47,772 nt of DNA from the NCBI GenBank assembly GCA_027450205.1, contig DAIDJL010000006.1, positions 1 to 47,772 of the forward strand, written 5' to 3'. Source of the DNA: Candidatus Parcubacteria bacterium (GTDB lineage: Bacteria > Patescibacteriota > Minisyncoccia > UBA6257 > 2-01-FULL-56-20). A program made the translations under genes and the position numbers. The notes beneath the pieces were generated by a model that saw only the letters and a program-made list of their open reading frames with translations, did no database searches and had not been told where the DNA came from. This document shows positions 27,924 through 36,360 of this stretch, piece after piece; positions within the stretch are counted from its first letter, which is position 1; each line of letters opens with the position of its first letter.

Positions 27924-28868
27924 ATGAAACTCAACGATGCAATAAACTTGTACCTGAATTCCCGGCATCAAACGAGAAAATCCAGGACGGTTACGCAAGA
28001 TTTCATGCACCTCTCGGATTTCATGTTCTACATGAGGGACATTGATCGCGAAGTGGAATCGATCACTCTCGAAGAATGCGAAAGCTGGCTGGGAGTCGTG
28101 AAGGAACTGGGATACGACGACAACACGCGGATCAAAAAGGCGATTGCGCTCAAACTGTTCTTCGAGCATATGTTCCGGCGCCGCGTTCAGGTGGGCTTTG
28201 ACCCCGATCTTATCCCGATACCAAGAAAGGTATTCAAATTCCCGCGGGTTGCGACGGAAGATCAGTATCAGCGGTTACTTGCGGCGGTGAAGGATGAGGG
28301 GAAGTGCGGCGAAATCACCTATGCGGTTCGGGATAAGGCGATCCTTATGCTTATCCACGACACTGGAGCGCGAAACGGAGAAATCGTTTCTCTCGACATG
28401 GACGACATCGATCTTGGCAGGAAGTCGGCGCGAATTAAGACGGAAAAGTCGCGCGGCGAACTGCCATATCGGGAAATCTTTTGGAGCCGTGAAGCTAACG
28501 AACAGCTGAAAAAGTGGGTCGTCATCCGGGAGAAGTTTCTCACAACGATGGAACTTGATGAACCAAAAGCAGTGTTCTTTGGGATCAAGGCGGGGAGCGG
28601 TGCGTCAAACTATTCCGCGAAGGGGAGGAGATTGCAGGTTGGTTACGTTTCCGAACTGTTCCGCAAATACTCGAACAGGGCGGGGCTGCCAATCATCAAT
28701 CCTCACTCTTTCCGCCATCTGTTCGGCCGCGATCTGGCGAAGAAGAAGGCAAACAACTTCGTCATCTCGAGCATGATGGGCCACGCCAGGGTCGAGAGCT
28801 CGTATCCTTACACGATGCTTTTCGGGAAGGACCGGGAAGAGGCCTATCGCAGTTTGCGAGGGGAATAG
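27924..28868 (+). CDS. Tyrosine recombinase / integrase (XerC/D-like)
   Basis: 314 aa. N-terminal SAM-like core-binding domain (about 1-95), then the catalytic domain with Arg150 in DTGARNGEI, a beta-hairpin Lys near 172-175, HSFRH (His261, Arg264), GHARVESS (His287) and the Tyr nucleophile at 294 or 296 (SSYPYTM). It cuts and rejoins DNA through a 3'-phosphotyrosine. Its position at the right edge of the island suggests that it is the integrase; a host Xer role in chromosome dimer resolution cannot be excluded because no other Xer is seen here. Confidence 0.92.
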   Translation: MKLNDAINLYLNSRHQTRKSRTVTQDFMHLSDFMFYMRDIDREVESITLEECESWLGVVKELGYDDNTRIKKAIALKLFFEHMFRRRVQVGFDPDLIPIPRKVFKFPRVATEDQYQRLLAAVKDEGKCGEITYAVRDKAILMLIHDTGARNGEIVSLDMDDIDLGRKSARIKTEKSRGELPYREIFWSREANEQLKKWVVIREKFLTTMELDEPKAVFFGIKAGSGASNYSAKGRRLQVGYVSELFRKYSNRAGLPIINPHSFRHLFGRDLAKKKANNFVISSMMGHARVESSYPYTMLFGKDREEAYRSLRGE

Positions 28869-29070
28869 CTTTTTTAAAGCATGTCATAGCAGGGCGTTTA
28901 TCCACAACCGACGCTTAGCACGGCTGCATGATTTCGTGCTATCATCAAATTGCAACTTTAAAGTTTTTTCAATATTACGATCGATTTTAACGATTTTTTT
29001 AAATTATTGGAGGCCTCACGAGAACTATGGGGATCACGGTTGAGGGCTAAAAATTACCGCGATAGAAAAA

Positions 29071-29094
29071 GACCGGCGCACGCCGGTCTTTTTT
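29071..29094 (+). terminator. Terminator before gatB
   Basis: An 8-bp perfect stem (29071-29078 with 29081-29088), a very short CA loop (the stem probably opens one pair) and T6. Confidence 0.85.
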
Positions 29095-29110
29095 GTTTGC
29101 AAAAACTTAG

Positions 29111-29139
29111 TTGAGATGTCGGCCATTTTCGGCTACTAT
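29111..29139 (+). promoter_or_regulatory. Promoter of gatB
   Basis: TTGAGA (29111-29116), 17-nt spacer, TACTAT (29134-29139), 11 nt before the ATG. The leader is at most a few bases and there is no Shine-Dalgarno. Confidence 0.6.
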
Positions 29140-29150
29140 AAGTATACATT

Positions 29151-30584
29151 ATGAGCGAATATCATCCTACGATCGGCCTTGAAATCCACGCGGAACTGAA
29201 GACGCGGACGAAGATGTTCTGTGATTCCTTGAACGATCCGGACGAGAAACATCCGAACGTGAACGTGTGTCCGGTATGCATGGGGCACCCGGGAACGCTG
29301 CCGGTGCCGAATCGGAAGGCTATCGAGCACGTCATCAAGGTGGGTTTCGCGCTTGGCGGAACGCCGAATGCCCGCTCGCGTTTCGACCGCAAAAATTATT
29401 TTTACCCCGATCTTCCGAAGGCGTACCAAATCTCGCAGTCCGGCCAGCCACTCGTGATCGGCGGCACGCTCAAGGGGGTCAAGATCAATCACATCCACTT
29501 GGAAGAGGATGCCGGCAAATTGATGCACGATGATGCGGGCGCCGATGGTAATGGAAGCACGCTTGTGGATTATAATCGCGCCAGCGTGCCGCTGATGGAG
29601 CTTGTGACGGAACCGGACATCCATACCGCGGAAGATGCCGTGGCATTCATGAAAGAACTGCAGCTTATCCTGCGCTATCTTGGTGTTTCCGACGCCGATC
29701 TTGAGCGCGGCCAGATGCGCGCCGATGCGAACATCTCCGTCTCGCCGGATGGCACGCTTGGTACGCGCGCGGAGGTGAAGAACCTGAACTCGTTCAATTC
29801 GGTGTTCCAGGCGATCAACTACGAGATAAAGCGCCAGACGGAAATTTTAGATAAGGGAGAAACCGTGCATCAGGAGACGCGCGGTTGGGATGACGCCAAG
29901 CAGAAAAGCATCCCGCAGCGCTCAAAGGAAGAAGCGCAGGATTACCGTTATTTCCCGGAACCGGACATCCCGCCATTCGAGACGGCCATACTTGGACTCG
30001 AAGCATTGAAGGATTCCATTCCGGAATTGCCGGAGCAGAAACGCGAACGGTTTGTAAAGGAATATGGGATTGATCGGAAGGCCGCCGATGCGCTGGCGGG
30101 GGATATTGCGCTCGCAAATTATTTTGAAGAAGCGGTCTCGGAATTCCGCGAGGAGGTTCCGGGTGGCAATATATCAACGATCTATAATTATCTAACAAGC
30201 GATTTGCGCGGACTGATGAATGCCACCGGCACCGGCTTCGCGGACCTTAAGGTGCGGCCGGAGCATCTGGCTCAGCTTGCGATATTCATCGATCAGGGCA
30301 AGCTTACGAGCCGTATGGCAAAAGATACGTTGGGGAATATGTTTAAAACCGGCGCCGACCCGGAGGAGATCATAAAGAGCGAAAGCATCGGTATCGGCAG
30401 CGAGGATGAAGTGGAAGCGGTCGTGCTCGCGGTCATCGCGGAGCACGCCGCCGCGGTCGCCGATTATAAGAAGGGGAAAACGGCGAGCTTGCAGTTCCTT
30501 ATCGGCAAAGCGATGGGACGGTTGAAGGGTCGCGCCCGGCCGGACATGTTGAAAGAGATCTTTGAAAGACATTTGACTTCATAG
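29151..30584 (+). CDS. gatB: Aspartyl/glutamyl-tRNA(Asn/Gln) amidotransferase subunit B
   Basis: 477 aa, family length. GatB activates mischarged Glu-tRNA-Gln or Asp-tRNA-Asn for amidation with GatA/GatC. Seen are YHPTIGLEIHAEL at the start, VCPVCMGHPGTLPVPN (partial Zn-site Cys pair), RKNYFYPDLPKAYQISQ, the GRASVPLMELVTEPD-like block, EVKNLNSFNSV, and the C-terminal YqeY-like helical domain with LIGKAMGRLKGRARPDM. gatA and gatC are not in this window. First housekeeping gene to the right of the island. Confidence 0.96.
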   Translation: MSEYHPTIGLEIHAELKTRTKMFCDSLNDPDEKHPNVNVCPVCMGHPGTLPVPNRKAIEHVIKVGFALGGTPNARSRFDRKNYFYPDLPKAYQISQSGQPLVIGGTLKGVKINHIHLEEDAGKLMHDDAGADGNGSTLVDYNRASVPLMELVTEPDIHTAEDAVAFMKELQLILRYLGVSDADLERGQMRADANISVSPDGTLGTRAEVKNLNSFNSVFQAINYEIKRQTEILDKGETVHQETRGWDDAKQKSIPQRSKEEAQDYRYFPEPDIPPFETAILGLEALKDSIPELPEQKRERFVKEYGIDRKAADALAGDIALANYFEEAVSEFREEVPGGNISTIYNYLTSDLRGLMNATGTGFADLKVRPEHLAQLAIFIDQGKLTSRMAKDTLGNMFKTGADPEEIIKSESIGIGSEDEVEAVVLAVIAEHAAAVADYKKGKTASLQFLIGKAMGRLKGRARPDMLKEIFERHLTS

Positions 30585-30723
30585 CCCGCTGGTCTAGAAT
30601 TGATATCAGCAGTGCATTGCGGCATCCGTGGATATAGCCTTTTGCGAAGTGAGAGAGAATTTCGTTTTTCAAGGGGCTCTATTCACGCGGCCGTTTGCAA
30701 ATTAAAACCCCAGGAGGTCATCT

Positions 30724-31005
30724 TTGATTGCCGAATGCGCTTTTTGCCGGCAACCCACCGAGCCGGTCGTTCAAGGCGGTAAGGTTGTCCTTGCGGAATG
30801 CCATAATTTGGCCTGTCCGCGAAATTTGAATTCAAAACCTGGCAGAACATTGCTATTCCGTTGTCCCGGATGCGGGCAAGCTCTCACCAGAAGGGATACT
30901 TCGCTTTCCGAAAAAAGACTCGAATGCCTGCCCTGCGGCGAGGATGTCGATGTTCCCGATTGTTACGTGCCGGATCCCGACATAAGGCGTACGCCGGTAG
31001 GCTGA
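30724..31005 (+). CDS. Zinc-ribbon hypothetical protein, 93 aa
   Basis: TTG start at 30724, supported by AGGAGG 8 nt upstream. It has three CxxC-type knuckles: CAFC (5-8), CPGCG (about 47-51) and CLPCG (about 67-71), plus HNLACPRN and DVPDC, so probably two zinc ribbons. The function is unknown. The stretch 30585-30723 before it holds no other gene. Confidence 0.65.
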   Translation: MIAECAFCRQPTEPVVQGGKVVLAECHNLACPRNLNSKPGRTLLFRCPGCGQALTRRDTSLSEKRLECLPCGEDVDVPDCYVPDPDIRRTPVG

Positions 31006-31028
31006 CCCCCCCCTGTTCCCATCATTGC

Positions 31029-31062
31029 CCGGGCGCCATTATTCTTTGGCGCCCGTTTTCTT
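31029..31062. terminator. Bidirectional terminator between the zinc-ribbon gene and miaA
   Basis: An 8-bp stem GGGCGCCA/TGGCGCCC (31031-31038 with 31047-31054), then GTTTTCTTTG on the plus strand. The last codons and stop of miaA lie inside the loop and right arm. Confidence 0.8.
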
Positions 31063-31965
31063 TGTTAAAAAATTTTCCGCGAGCAGAAATGCCTCATGTT
31101 CGCCACTCACCCAATGCACGTCGGCGGTATTTTTAAACCACGTCATTTGGCGTTTTGCGTATCGCCACGTATTTGTTTTTATCGCCGCCGCGGCAGCCTC
31201 AGGCGACGTTTCGTGATGCAAAGAGCTGATCATCTCCCGATAGCCGATCGCGTCAAATGCGACAGGCGTCGGGCCGTATTGTTTTATGAGCGCGGCCGTC
31301 TCGCCGACAAATCCTCCGCGCATCATCGCATCCACGCGCCGGGCGATCCGTTCGCGCAATACATCCGCCGCGGGATTGAGGCCGATCACGAGCGCGTCAA
31401 AAAGCGGTTCGTTCCTCATGCGTTGTGCGGTGAAGGGTTCTCCGGTCGTGATCGCGACCTCGAGCGCCCGCACCACGCGCCGTGGATTTTTGGGGTCCAC
31501 GACGTATTCTGCCTCGGGATCGAGCGCGACCAATCTTTTGAACGCCTCGCCGAGCCCGTTGCGCGCGATATCGGCTTCAATTTTTGCGCGAAGTTCCGGG
31601 TTCGCTGCCGCGTTCGGAATTTCCAAATTTTCAAGTACGGCCCGTACGTATAACCCGGTGCCGCCGACGAGCAGGGGAACCTTGCCGCGTACAGCGATGC
31701 CGTTTATCGCCGCAATGGCATCGCGCTGATATTCCGACACGGTATAGCTTTCGTTGGGGGCCTTGATGTTGATAAGATAGTGAGGGACCGCGCGCTGTTC
31801 GTCCTCGGTCGGCTTTGCGGTGCCGATGTCCATACCGCGATACACCTGCCGGGAGTCGGCAGAGACGATCTCGCCATTGAATTTTTTGGCGAGCGCGATC
31901 CCGAGGGCGGTCTTTCCGCTTGCGGTGGGGCCGACAACGGCGATGATCTTGGACTTCTTGACCAT
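31039..31965 (-). CDS. miaA: tRNA dimethylallyltransferase
   Basis: 308 aa. Adds a dimethylallyl group to A37 of tRNAs that read U-starting codons. P-loop GPTASGKTALG (12-22), SADSRQVYRGMDIGTAKPT (substrate-binding), LLVGGTGLYVRAVLE and DPKNPRRVVRALE are all present. Length is normal. Its upstream region is divergent from the 40-aa gene and shares an A/T-rich promoter area around 31966-31995 (TATACA on the minus strand). Confidence 0.95.
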   Translation of the reverse strand: MVKKSKIIAVVGPTASGKTALGIALAKKFNGEIVSADSRQVYRGMDIGTAKPTEDEQRAVPHYLINIKAPNESYTVSEYQRDAIAAINGIAVRGKVPLLVGGTGLYVRAVLENLEIPNAAANPELRAKIEADIARNGLGEAFKRLVALDPEAEYVVDPKNPRRVVRALEVAITTGEPFTAQRMRNEPLFDALVIGLNPAADVLRERIARRVDAMMRGGFVGETAALIKQYGPTPVAFDAIGYREMISSLHHETSPEAAAAAIKTNTWRYAKRQMTWFKNTADVHWVSGEHEAFLLAENFLTKKTGAKE

Positions 31966-31987
31966 TTTAAAAAGATTATGTATAATT

Positions 31988-32015
31988 TGACATTATAAGG
32001 GAAGGTGGTACAATG
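31988..32015 (+). promoter_or_regulatory. Promoter of the 40-aa membrane protein gene
   Basis: TTGACA (about 31988-31993), about 16-nt spacer, TACAAT (about 32010-32015). It is divergent from miaA and followed by a 41-nt leader with a good Shine-Dalgarno. Confidence 0.6.
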
Positions 32016-32056
32016 AAGGCAGGTGGGTATATGGCGCCGGAAGGAGGAAGGGGAAT

Positions 32057-32179
32057 ATGCACATTGTTGTGGGCGTGGTCGTCGGCATCGCGACGGTGAT
32101 GGGGTTCATCGTTCTCCCCATCCTTATGGCAAAGGGCTTTCATCGTCTGGACGATCCGCCTTTGCCGAAGCTGAGGTAA
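32057..32179 (+). CDS. Small membrane protein, 40 aa
   Basis: ATG at 32057 is preceded by GGAGGAAGGGG, the strongest Shine-Dalgarno region of the window. The first 26 residues (MHIVVGVVVGIATVMGFIVLPILMA) form one transmembrane helix and the tail GFHRLDDPPLPKLR is cytoplasmic. It has its own promoter and terminator, so it is an independent small gene. Function unknown. Confidence 0.7.
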   Translation: MHIVVGVVVGIATVMGFIVLPILMAKGFHRLDDPPLPKLR

Positions 32180-32194
32180 GACAGAGCGATCTAC

Positions 32195-32232
32195 GGGGTC
32201 TTGGCGCATGCCGGCGAGACCCCTTTTGTTTT
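32195..32232 (+). terminator. Terminator after the 40-aa gene
   Basis: Stem GGGGTCT/AGACCCC (32195-32201 with 32217-32223), then TTTTGTTTT. Confidence 0.85.
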
Positions 32233-32246
32233 ATGAAAGTATTCCT

Positions 32247-34028
32247 TTAGAGCGCCTTCTCCTTTATTTCCTTTCCAATTTTCTCCAAGAAAATATCGGC
32301 CGGCGTCTCCCTTTCTTGACCCGTGCGGTCGCGCACGTTCACGGTCTTGTTCGTCTCTTCTTTTTCTCCGACGACGATCAGGTAGGGGATCTTCATCATC
32401 TCCGCGGCGCGGATGCGCTTGCCGAGCGATTCGTCGGCCTCGGAAAACTCCACGCGGACGCCGGCATTCTCGAGCGTGGCGCATACGCTGCGGCCATACT
32501 CGGAGAATTTTTCACTGACCGGAATGACCGTCGCCTGCACCGGCGCAAGCCAGACGGGGAACGCGCCTGCGAAATGCTCGATGATGACGGACAAGAACCG
32601 CTCGATCGATCCCATGATCGCCGCGTGGATCATCACGATGCGCTCACGCTCGCCATTCTCATTGATGCAGAACAGGTCGAAGCGTTCCGGCTGGTTCATG
32701 TCGAGCTGGATCGTTGCCACTTGGACGGAGCGGCCGATGGCATCTTTGCCCATGAAATCGATCTTCGGGCCGTAGAGCGCAGCTTCGCCTGGAGCTTCAA
32801 CAGCTTTCGCGCCATGATCTTTCACGAGTTGGCGCAGATGATCTTCCGCGCTACGCCAGAGTTCCGGCGTACCAAGATATTTTTCGGGATGCTCCGGATC
32901 GTGCAATGAAAGGCGAATGGAGAGCTCGAAGCCGAACGCGCCATAGAATTCAGTGACGATATCCCAGATCTTGAATATTTCTTCCTTGATCTGCGATGTG
33001 CGGCAGAACACGTGTGCATCGTCCTGGGTGATGGAAAGCACCCGTGAAAGCCCGGCAAGTTCGCCCGACTGTTCGTCGCGATAGACCTTCGTAGTGTTTG
33101 CGTAGCGTTGGGGGAGTTCGCGATAACTCCATTGCTTGCGGGCGTAGATCTGAGTGTGGTGAGGACAGTTCATCGGCTTCATTGCATAGAGGTGTCCTTC
33201 GCGCGTCTCTATTTTAAAGAGCTCGTCCTTGAATTTGTCCCAGTGGCCGCTTTTCTCATAAAGATCTTTCTTTGTGATATGCGGAATATCCACCTGGAGA
33301 TATCCGTGCTTCTTGCGGAGAGACCAGACAAAGTCATCAAGCAGATTTCTTACGGTCGTTCCTTTTGGTGTCCAGAGCGGAAGGCCAGGACCGACGAGCT
33401 CGGAAAATGTGAAGAGATCAAGCTTGGGGCCGAGTGTTTTATGGTCCCGCTTTTTCGCCTCTTCAAGGAGGGTTTTATATTCCTTTAACTTTTCCTTGCT
33501 CTCGAACGCGAGTCCATAAATGCGTTGGAGCTGCTGGTTCTTCTCGTCGCCGCGCCAGTAAGCACCCGCGATTTTGTCTAACGCGAAGCCATCGACGGGG
33601 ATCTCGGAAGTATTCTCCACGTGGCCGCCGCGGCAGAGGTCCATAAAGGCATCGCCGGTCTCGTAGACCGTCAGCTTTTCCTGCTTTTTACCAGGAGCGC
33701 CATCGCCCGTAAAATCATTTATTAAATCCAGCTTAAAAGGCTGTTCGGCAAAAATTTTGCGGGCCTCCGCGGGCGCGACCTCGCGGCCGGTGAACGGCAG
33801 TTTTTTATTGACGAGCGAGCGCATCGTCTTCTCGAACGTTTTCAGATCATCCGGGCCGATGGCGCGGGGGAGTAGGAAATCATAGTAGAACCCGTTCTCT
33901 ACCGTGGGGCCGACGCCGAGCTTGGCGTCCGGGAACTCCTTCAATACCGCGGCCGCAAGCAGGTGCGCGAGCGAGTGGCGGATATGATCGAGCCTTTCTG
34001 CAGAACCGTCCGATGAGGTGTTTGCCAT
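32247..34028 (-). CDS. thrS: Threonyl-tRNA synthetase without TGS domain
   Basis: 593 aa. The protein opens almost directly with the editing domain (HSLAHLL at about 18, CRGGH at about 131, the zinc/editing residues), then the class II catalytic domain: motif 1 region WTPKGT, motif 2 YRDEQSGELAGLSRVLSITQDDAHVFC, motif 3 HAAIMGSIERFLSVIIEH, and the anticodon-binding domain (WLAPVQATVIPVSEKF). Bacterial ThrRS usually has ~60 more N-terminal residues forming a TGS domain; it is absent here. TAGAAT lies 9 nt before the ATG on the minus strand. Divergent from serS. Confidence 0.95.
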   Translation of the reverse strand: MANTSSDGSAERLDHIRHSLAHLLAAAVLKEFPDAKLGVGPTVENGFYYDFLLPRAIGPDDLKTFEKTMRSLVNKKLPFTGREVAPAEARKIFAEQPFKLDLINDFTGDGAPGKKQEKLTVYETGDAFMDLCRGGHVENTSEIPVDGFALDKIAGAYWRGDEKNQQLQRIYGLAFESKEKLKEYKTLLEEAKKRDHKTLGPKLDLFTFSELVGPGLPLWTPKGTTVRNLLDDFVWSLRKKHGYLQVDIPHITKKDLYEKSGHWDKFKDELFKIETREGHLYAMKPMNCPHHTQIYARKQWSYRELPQRYANTTKVYRDEQSGELAGLSRVLSITQDDAHVFCRTSQIKEEIFKIWDIVTEFYGAFGFELSIRLSLHDPEHPEKYLGTPELWRSAEDHLRQLVKDHGAKAVEAPGEAALYGPKIDFMGKDAIGRSVQVATIQLDMNQPERFDLFCINENGERERIVMIHAAIMGSIERFLSVIIEHFAGAFPVWLAPVQATVIPVSEKFSEYGRSVCATLENAGVRVEFSEADESLGKRIRAAEMMKIPYLIVVGEKEETNKTVNVRDRTGQERETPADIFLEKIGKEIKEKAL

Positions 34029-34054
34029 AATATAGTCATTCTATGCCAAATATA

Positions 34055-34082
34055 TTGATTTTTAAAGTGGTTGGCCTATGAT
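34055..34082 (+). promoter_or_regulatory. Promoter of serS, leaderless type
   Basis: TTGATT (34055-34060), 16-nt spacer, TATGAT (34077-34082), then 7 nt to ATG 34090. The in-frame ATG at 34078 lies inside the -10 box, which argues against it as the start. Confidence 0.65.
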
Positions 34083-34089
34083 ACCTTAT

Positions 34090-35400
34090 ATGCTCGATAT
34101 CAAGTTCATCCGTGAGAACGCGGCAGCAATAAAAGACGCGGCCACAAAAAAGAATCTTGACCCGAAGGTCATTGACGAACTTTTAGCGGTGGACGCCGAG
34201 CGCCGTGAATTGATGACGTCATCCGAAGCAATCCGCGCGGAGCAAAAAAAGGCGAAGGATCGCGAAGCGGGTGCGAAGCTGAAGGAACAGTTCAAGGAGC
34301 AGGAAGAAAAATTAAAGCCGCTCGAAAAACGGTTCAACGAGCTCATGGTGCGCGTGCCAAATGTCATTTCGCCGGACGTGCCGATAGGAAAGGACGAGAC
34401 CGAGAACAAAGAGGTGTTCCGGTGGATCCCGAATGGCGACGGTACGGGAAGCAATTCCGGCGAGCCGCGCAAATTCGATTTTCCGCCAAAGGATCACCTG
34501 GAGCTTGGCACCGCGCTCGACATTTTAGATTTTGAAAAAGGCACGAAGGTTGGCGGATTCCGCGGCTATTATGTAAAGAACGACGGCGTCCTGCTCGTGA
34601 TGGGGATCATGATGTATGCCATCAATAAAATGGTGGAGAAGGGGTTCAAGCCGATGATCCCCCCGACGCTCGTGAAGGAGTTCGCGCTGTTCGGCACGGG
34701 ATATTTCAAGGGAACGAATTATGATCCCGAAGTGGACGAGATCTACCAGATCGCGACGAGCGACAAGGAGGCGACCGGTGAGAAAAGCGCCGAAAAAAAA
34801 TTCCTCGTGGGAACATCCGAACCTTCGCTTCTCGCATATTATTCGGACGAGATGCTAAAGAGCGACCAGCTTCCGATTCGCAACGCCGGTTATAGCCAGT
34901 GCTATCGGAGCGAGATCGGCAGTTACGGCAAGGACGTAAAGGGCATGTACCGCGTGCACGAGTTCATGAAGGTGGAGCAGGTGGTGCTTGCGGAAGCGGA
35001 CATCGAAGCGGCGAATAAATTGCAGGACGAGATGGTGGCGATCTCCGGTGAGATGCATGAGGAGCTTGGCCTGCCATACCGGCGTTTGCTCATCTGCACC
35101 GGCGATCTTGGCGCGGGCAAGTACAAGCAGTACGACACGGAGGCGTGGCTTCCGGGCATGAATCGCTGGGCCGAAACCGGCTCTGCGAGCAATTTTCTCG
35201 ACTGGCAGTCGCGCCGGTTGAACGTAAAATACACCGACGCGAAGACGGGCGAAAAGAAATATGTCTATATGTTGAACAACACCGCGTTGCCGAGCCCGCG
35301 CGTCTTCATTGCGATTCTGGAGAATTATCAAACAAAGGACGGCAAGATCGCAGTGCCGGAAGTGCTACAGAAATACGTAGGGAAAGCGGTCATCGGATAA
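34090..35400 (+). CDS. serS: Seryl-tRNA synthetase
   Basis: 436 aa from ATG 34090 (MLDIKFIREN, the usual SerRS start). N-terminal coiled-coil arm (about 25-105, Glu/Lys/Arg-rich), then class II catalytic motifs: motif 2 YSQCYRSEIGSYGKDVKGMYRVHEFMKVEQV and motif 3 NNTALPSPRVFIAILENYQ. It charges tRNA-Ser. A hairpin follows the stop. Oddly GSASNFLDWQSRRLNVKYTD contains the expected serine-binding loop with normal residues; nothing is missing. Confidence 0.95.
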   Translation: MLDIKFIRENAAAIKDAATKKNLDPKVIDELLAVDAERRELMTSSEAIRAEQKKAKDREAGAKLKEQFKEQEEKLKPLEKRFNELMVRVPNVISPDVPIGKDETENKEVFRWIPNGDGTGSNSGEPRKFDFPPKDHLELGTALDILDFEKGTKVGGFRGYYVKNDGVLLVMGIMMYAINKMVEKGFKPMIPPTLVKEFALFGTGYFKGTNYDPEVDEIYQIATSDKEATGEKSAEKKFLVGTSEPSLLAYYSDEMLKSDQLPIRNAGYSQCYRSEIGSYGKDVKGMYRVHEFMKVEQVVLAEADIEAANKLQDEMVAISGEMHEELGLPYRRLLICTGDLGAGKYKQYDTEAWLPGMNRWAETGSASNFLDWQSRRLNVKYTDAKTGEKKYVYMLNNTALPSPRVFIAILENYQTKDGKIAVPEVLQKYVGKAVIG

Positions 35401-35410
35401 AATCCGCCAG

Positions 35411-35471
35411 AACGAAAGACAGCTTCTCGTCGAACGGTCCATCCTGGGGAGGCGAGAAGCTGTCTTTCGTT
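35411..35471 (+). other. 19-bp perfect hairpin between serS and the ftsQ-like gene
   Basis: Positions 35411-35429 and 35453-35471 are exact reverse complements with a 23-nt loop. There is no T-run, so it is not a standard terminator. It ends within the TATATT -10 box (35471-35476) of the next gene and may protect the serS 3' end. Confidence 0.6.
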
Positions 35472-35484
35472 ATATTATTGAACT

Positions 35485-36360
35485 ATGCAGATCGCGCCAT
35501 ATGTTTCGGACCGGAAGAAGAAACGCAAACGCATCCGGGCATATTTTTTTATCGCTCTCGGACTGGTCATTCTCTACGGGATATTTTTTATTGTACAATG
35601 GGCGATCTTCCATTCGCCGATCTTCCGCGTGGACAACGTGGTGGTGCAGGGGAATAGTGCGGTCGCGAGCGCGGATGTGATCGCACTCGCGGAGTCCAGC
35701 GCGCTTTCCGACCATAATATTTTCCGCGCCGCGCTCACTTTCAAGAACATGCTGCTCTGGCCTGACCACATTCCGTCAAGCGAGCTTCAGCTGGTCCCGC
35801 AGCTCGCGAGCGCGAGCATTTCCAAGGATTTTTTCTCGCACACCGTCACGATCGCCGTTACCGAGCGCTCGCCGTTCGGCATTTGGTGTTTTTCCGCTCC
35901 GCCATCGGGAGCCGGCATGCCGGTAGCGACGCCGGCGCAAACGTCAACGGCGATTTCGGCGACGTCGGGAACCGCGCCGTGTTATTGGTTTGACGACACC
36001 GGCACGATCTTTGAAAAGGCGGGCGAGACGCAGGGGAGTCTTGTCTATGTGGTCTATGACCGGGCGCAAGCTCCGCGCGGGCTCAATCAACAAGTGCTAT
36101 CAAGCGAATTCCTTCCGAACTTCATTTCCATCATGAATGTTTTGCGCACGAGCGGTCTTGGGGTGCGGGAGATCGAATTGAACGACCTTGCGCTTCAGGA
36201 GGTCGACGTTCCGACGACGAACGGGCCGACGATATATTTCAGCCTGCAATTTCCGGCCGACGAATATTTACCGGTCATCCAAAAGCTCATGCTGCAACCA
36301 GCGTTCGGCAAATTGCAATACATCGACTGCCGGACGCAGAACAGGCTGTTCTATAAGTGA
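35485..36360 (+). CDS. ftsQ: FtsQ-like cell-division protein (POTRA domain)
   Basis: 291 aa. Basic cytoplasmic N-terminus (KKKRKRIR), one transmembrane helix (about 19-41), then a POTRA-like domain (IFRVDNVVVQGNSAVASADVIALAE) and an FtsQ/DivIB-type beta region with VTERSPFGIW. A Thr/Pro/Ser-rich insertion of ~25 residues follows (about 145-170). FtsQ links divisome parts across the membrane. Assignment is by architecture. TATATT sits 8 nt before the ATG. Its 3' end overlaps the convergent glycosyltransferase by 10 bp. Confidence 0.75.
   Translation: MQIAPYVSDRKKKRKRIRAYFFIALGLVILYGIFFIVQWAIFHSPIFRVDNVVVQGNSAVASADVIALAESSALSDHNIFRAALTFKNMLLWPDHIPSSELQLVPQLASASISKDFFSHTVTIAVTERSPFGIWCFSAPPSGAGMPVATPAQTSTAISATSGTAPCYWFDDTGTIFEKAGETQGSLVYVVYDRAQAPRGLNQQVLSSEFLPNFISIMNVLRTSGLGVREIELNDLALQEVDVPTTNGPTIYFSLQFPADEYLPVIQKLMLQPAFGKLQYIDCRTQNRLFYK

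Larger units (their letters stand above)
28869..29150 (+). other. Right island edge: DnaA box, hairpins, terminator and gatB promoter
   Basis: There is no ORF of normal size. Present are TTATCCACA (28898-28906, perfect DnaA box), a hairpin TAGCACG/CGTGCTA (28916-28922 with 28935-28941), the 12-bp palindrome AACTTTAAAGTT plus T4 (28954-28969), and GGAGG before a 7-codon mini-ORF (ATG at 29027). A strong terminator GACCGGCG/CGCCGGTC with T6 lies at 29071-29094. An attachment site is expected here but no direct repeat with the left edge was found by eye. Confidence 0.4.

Noticed and set aside
29027-29050. 7-codon leader peptide before the gatB terminator
   Set aside because: The distance from GGAGG to ATG is long and the peptide has no regulatory codons; it could be chance.
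34078-34089. Serine-tRNA synthetase start at the upstream ATG 34078
   Set aside because: This ATG lies inside the -10 hexamer; ATG 34090 gives the family-typical MLDIKF start 7 nt after the promoter.
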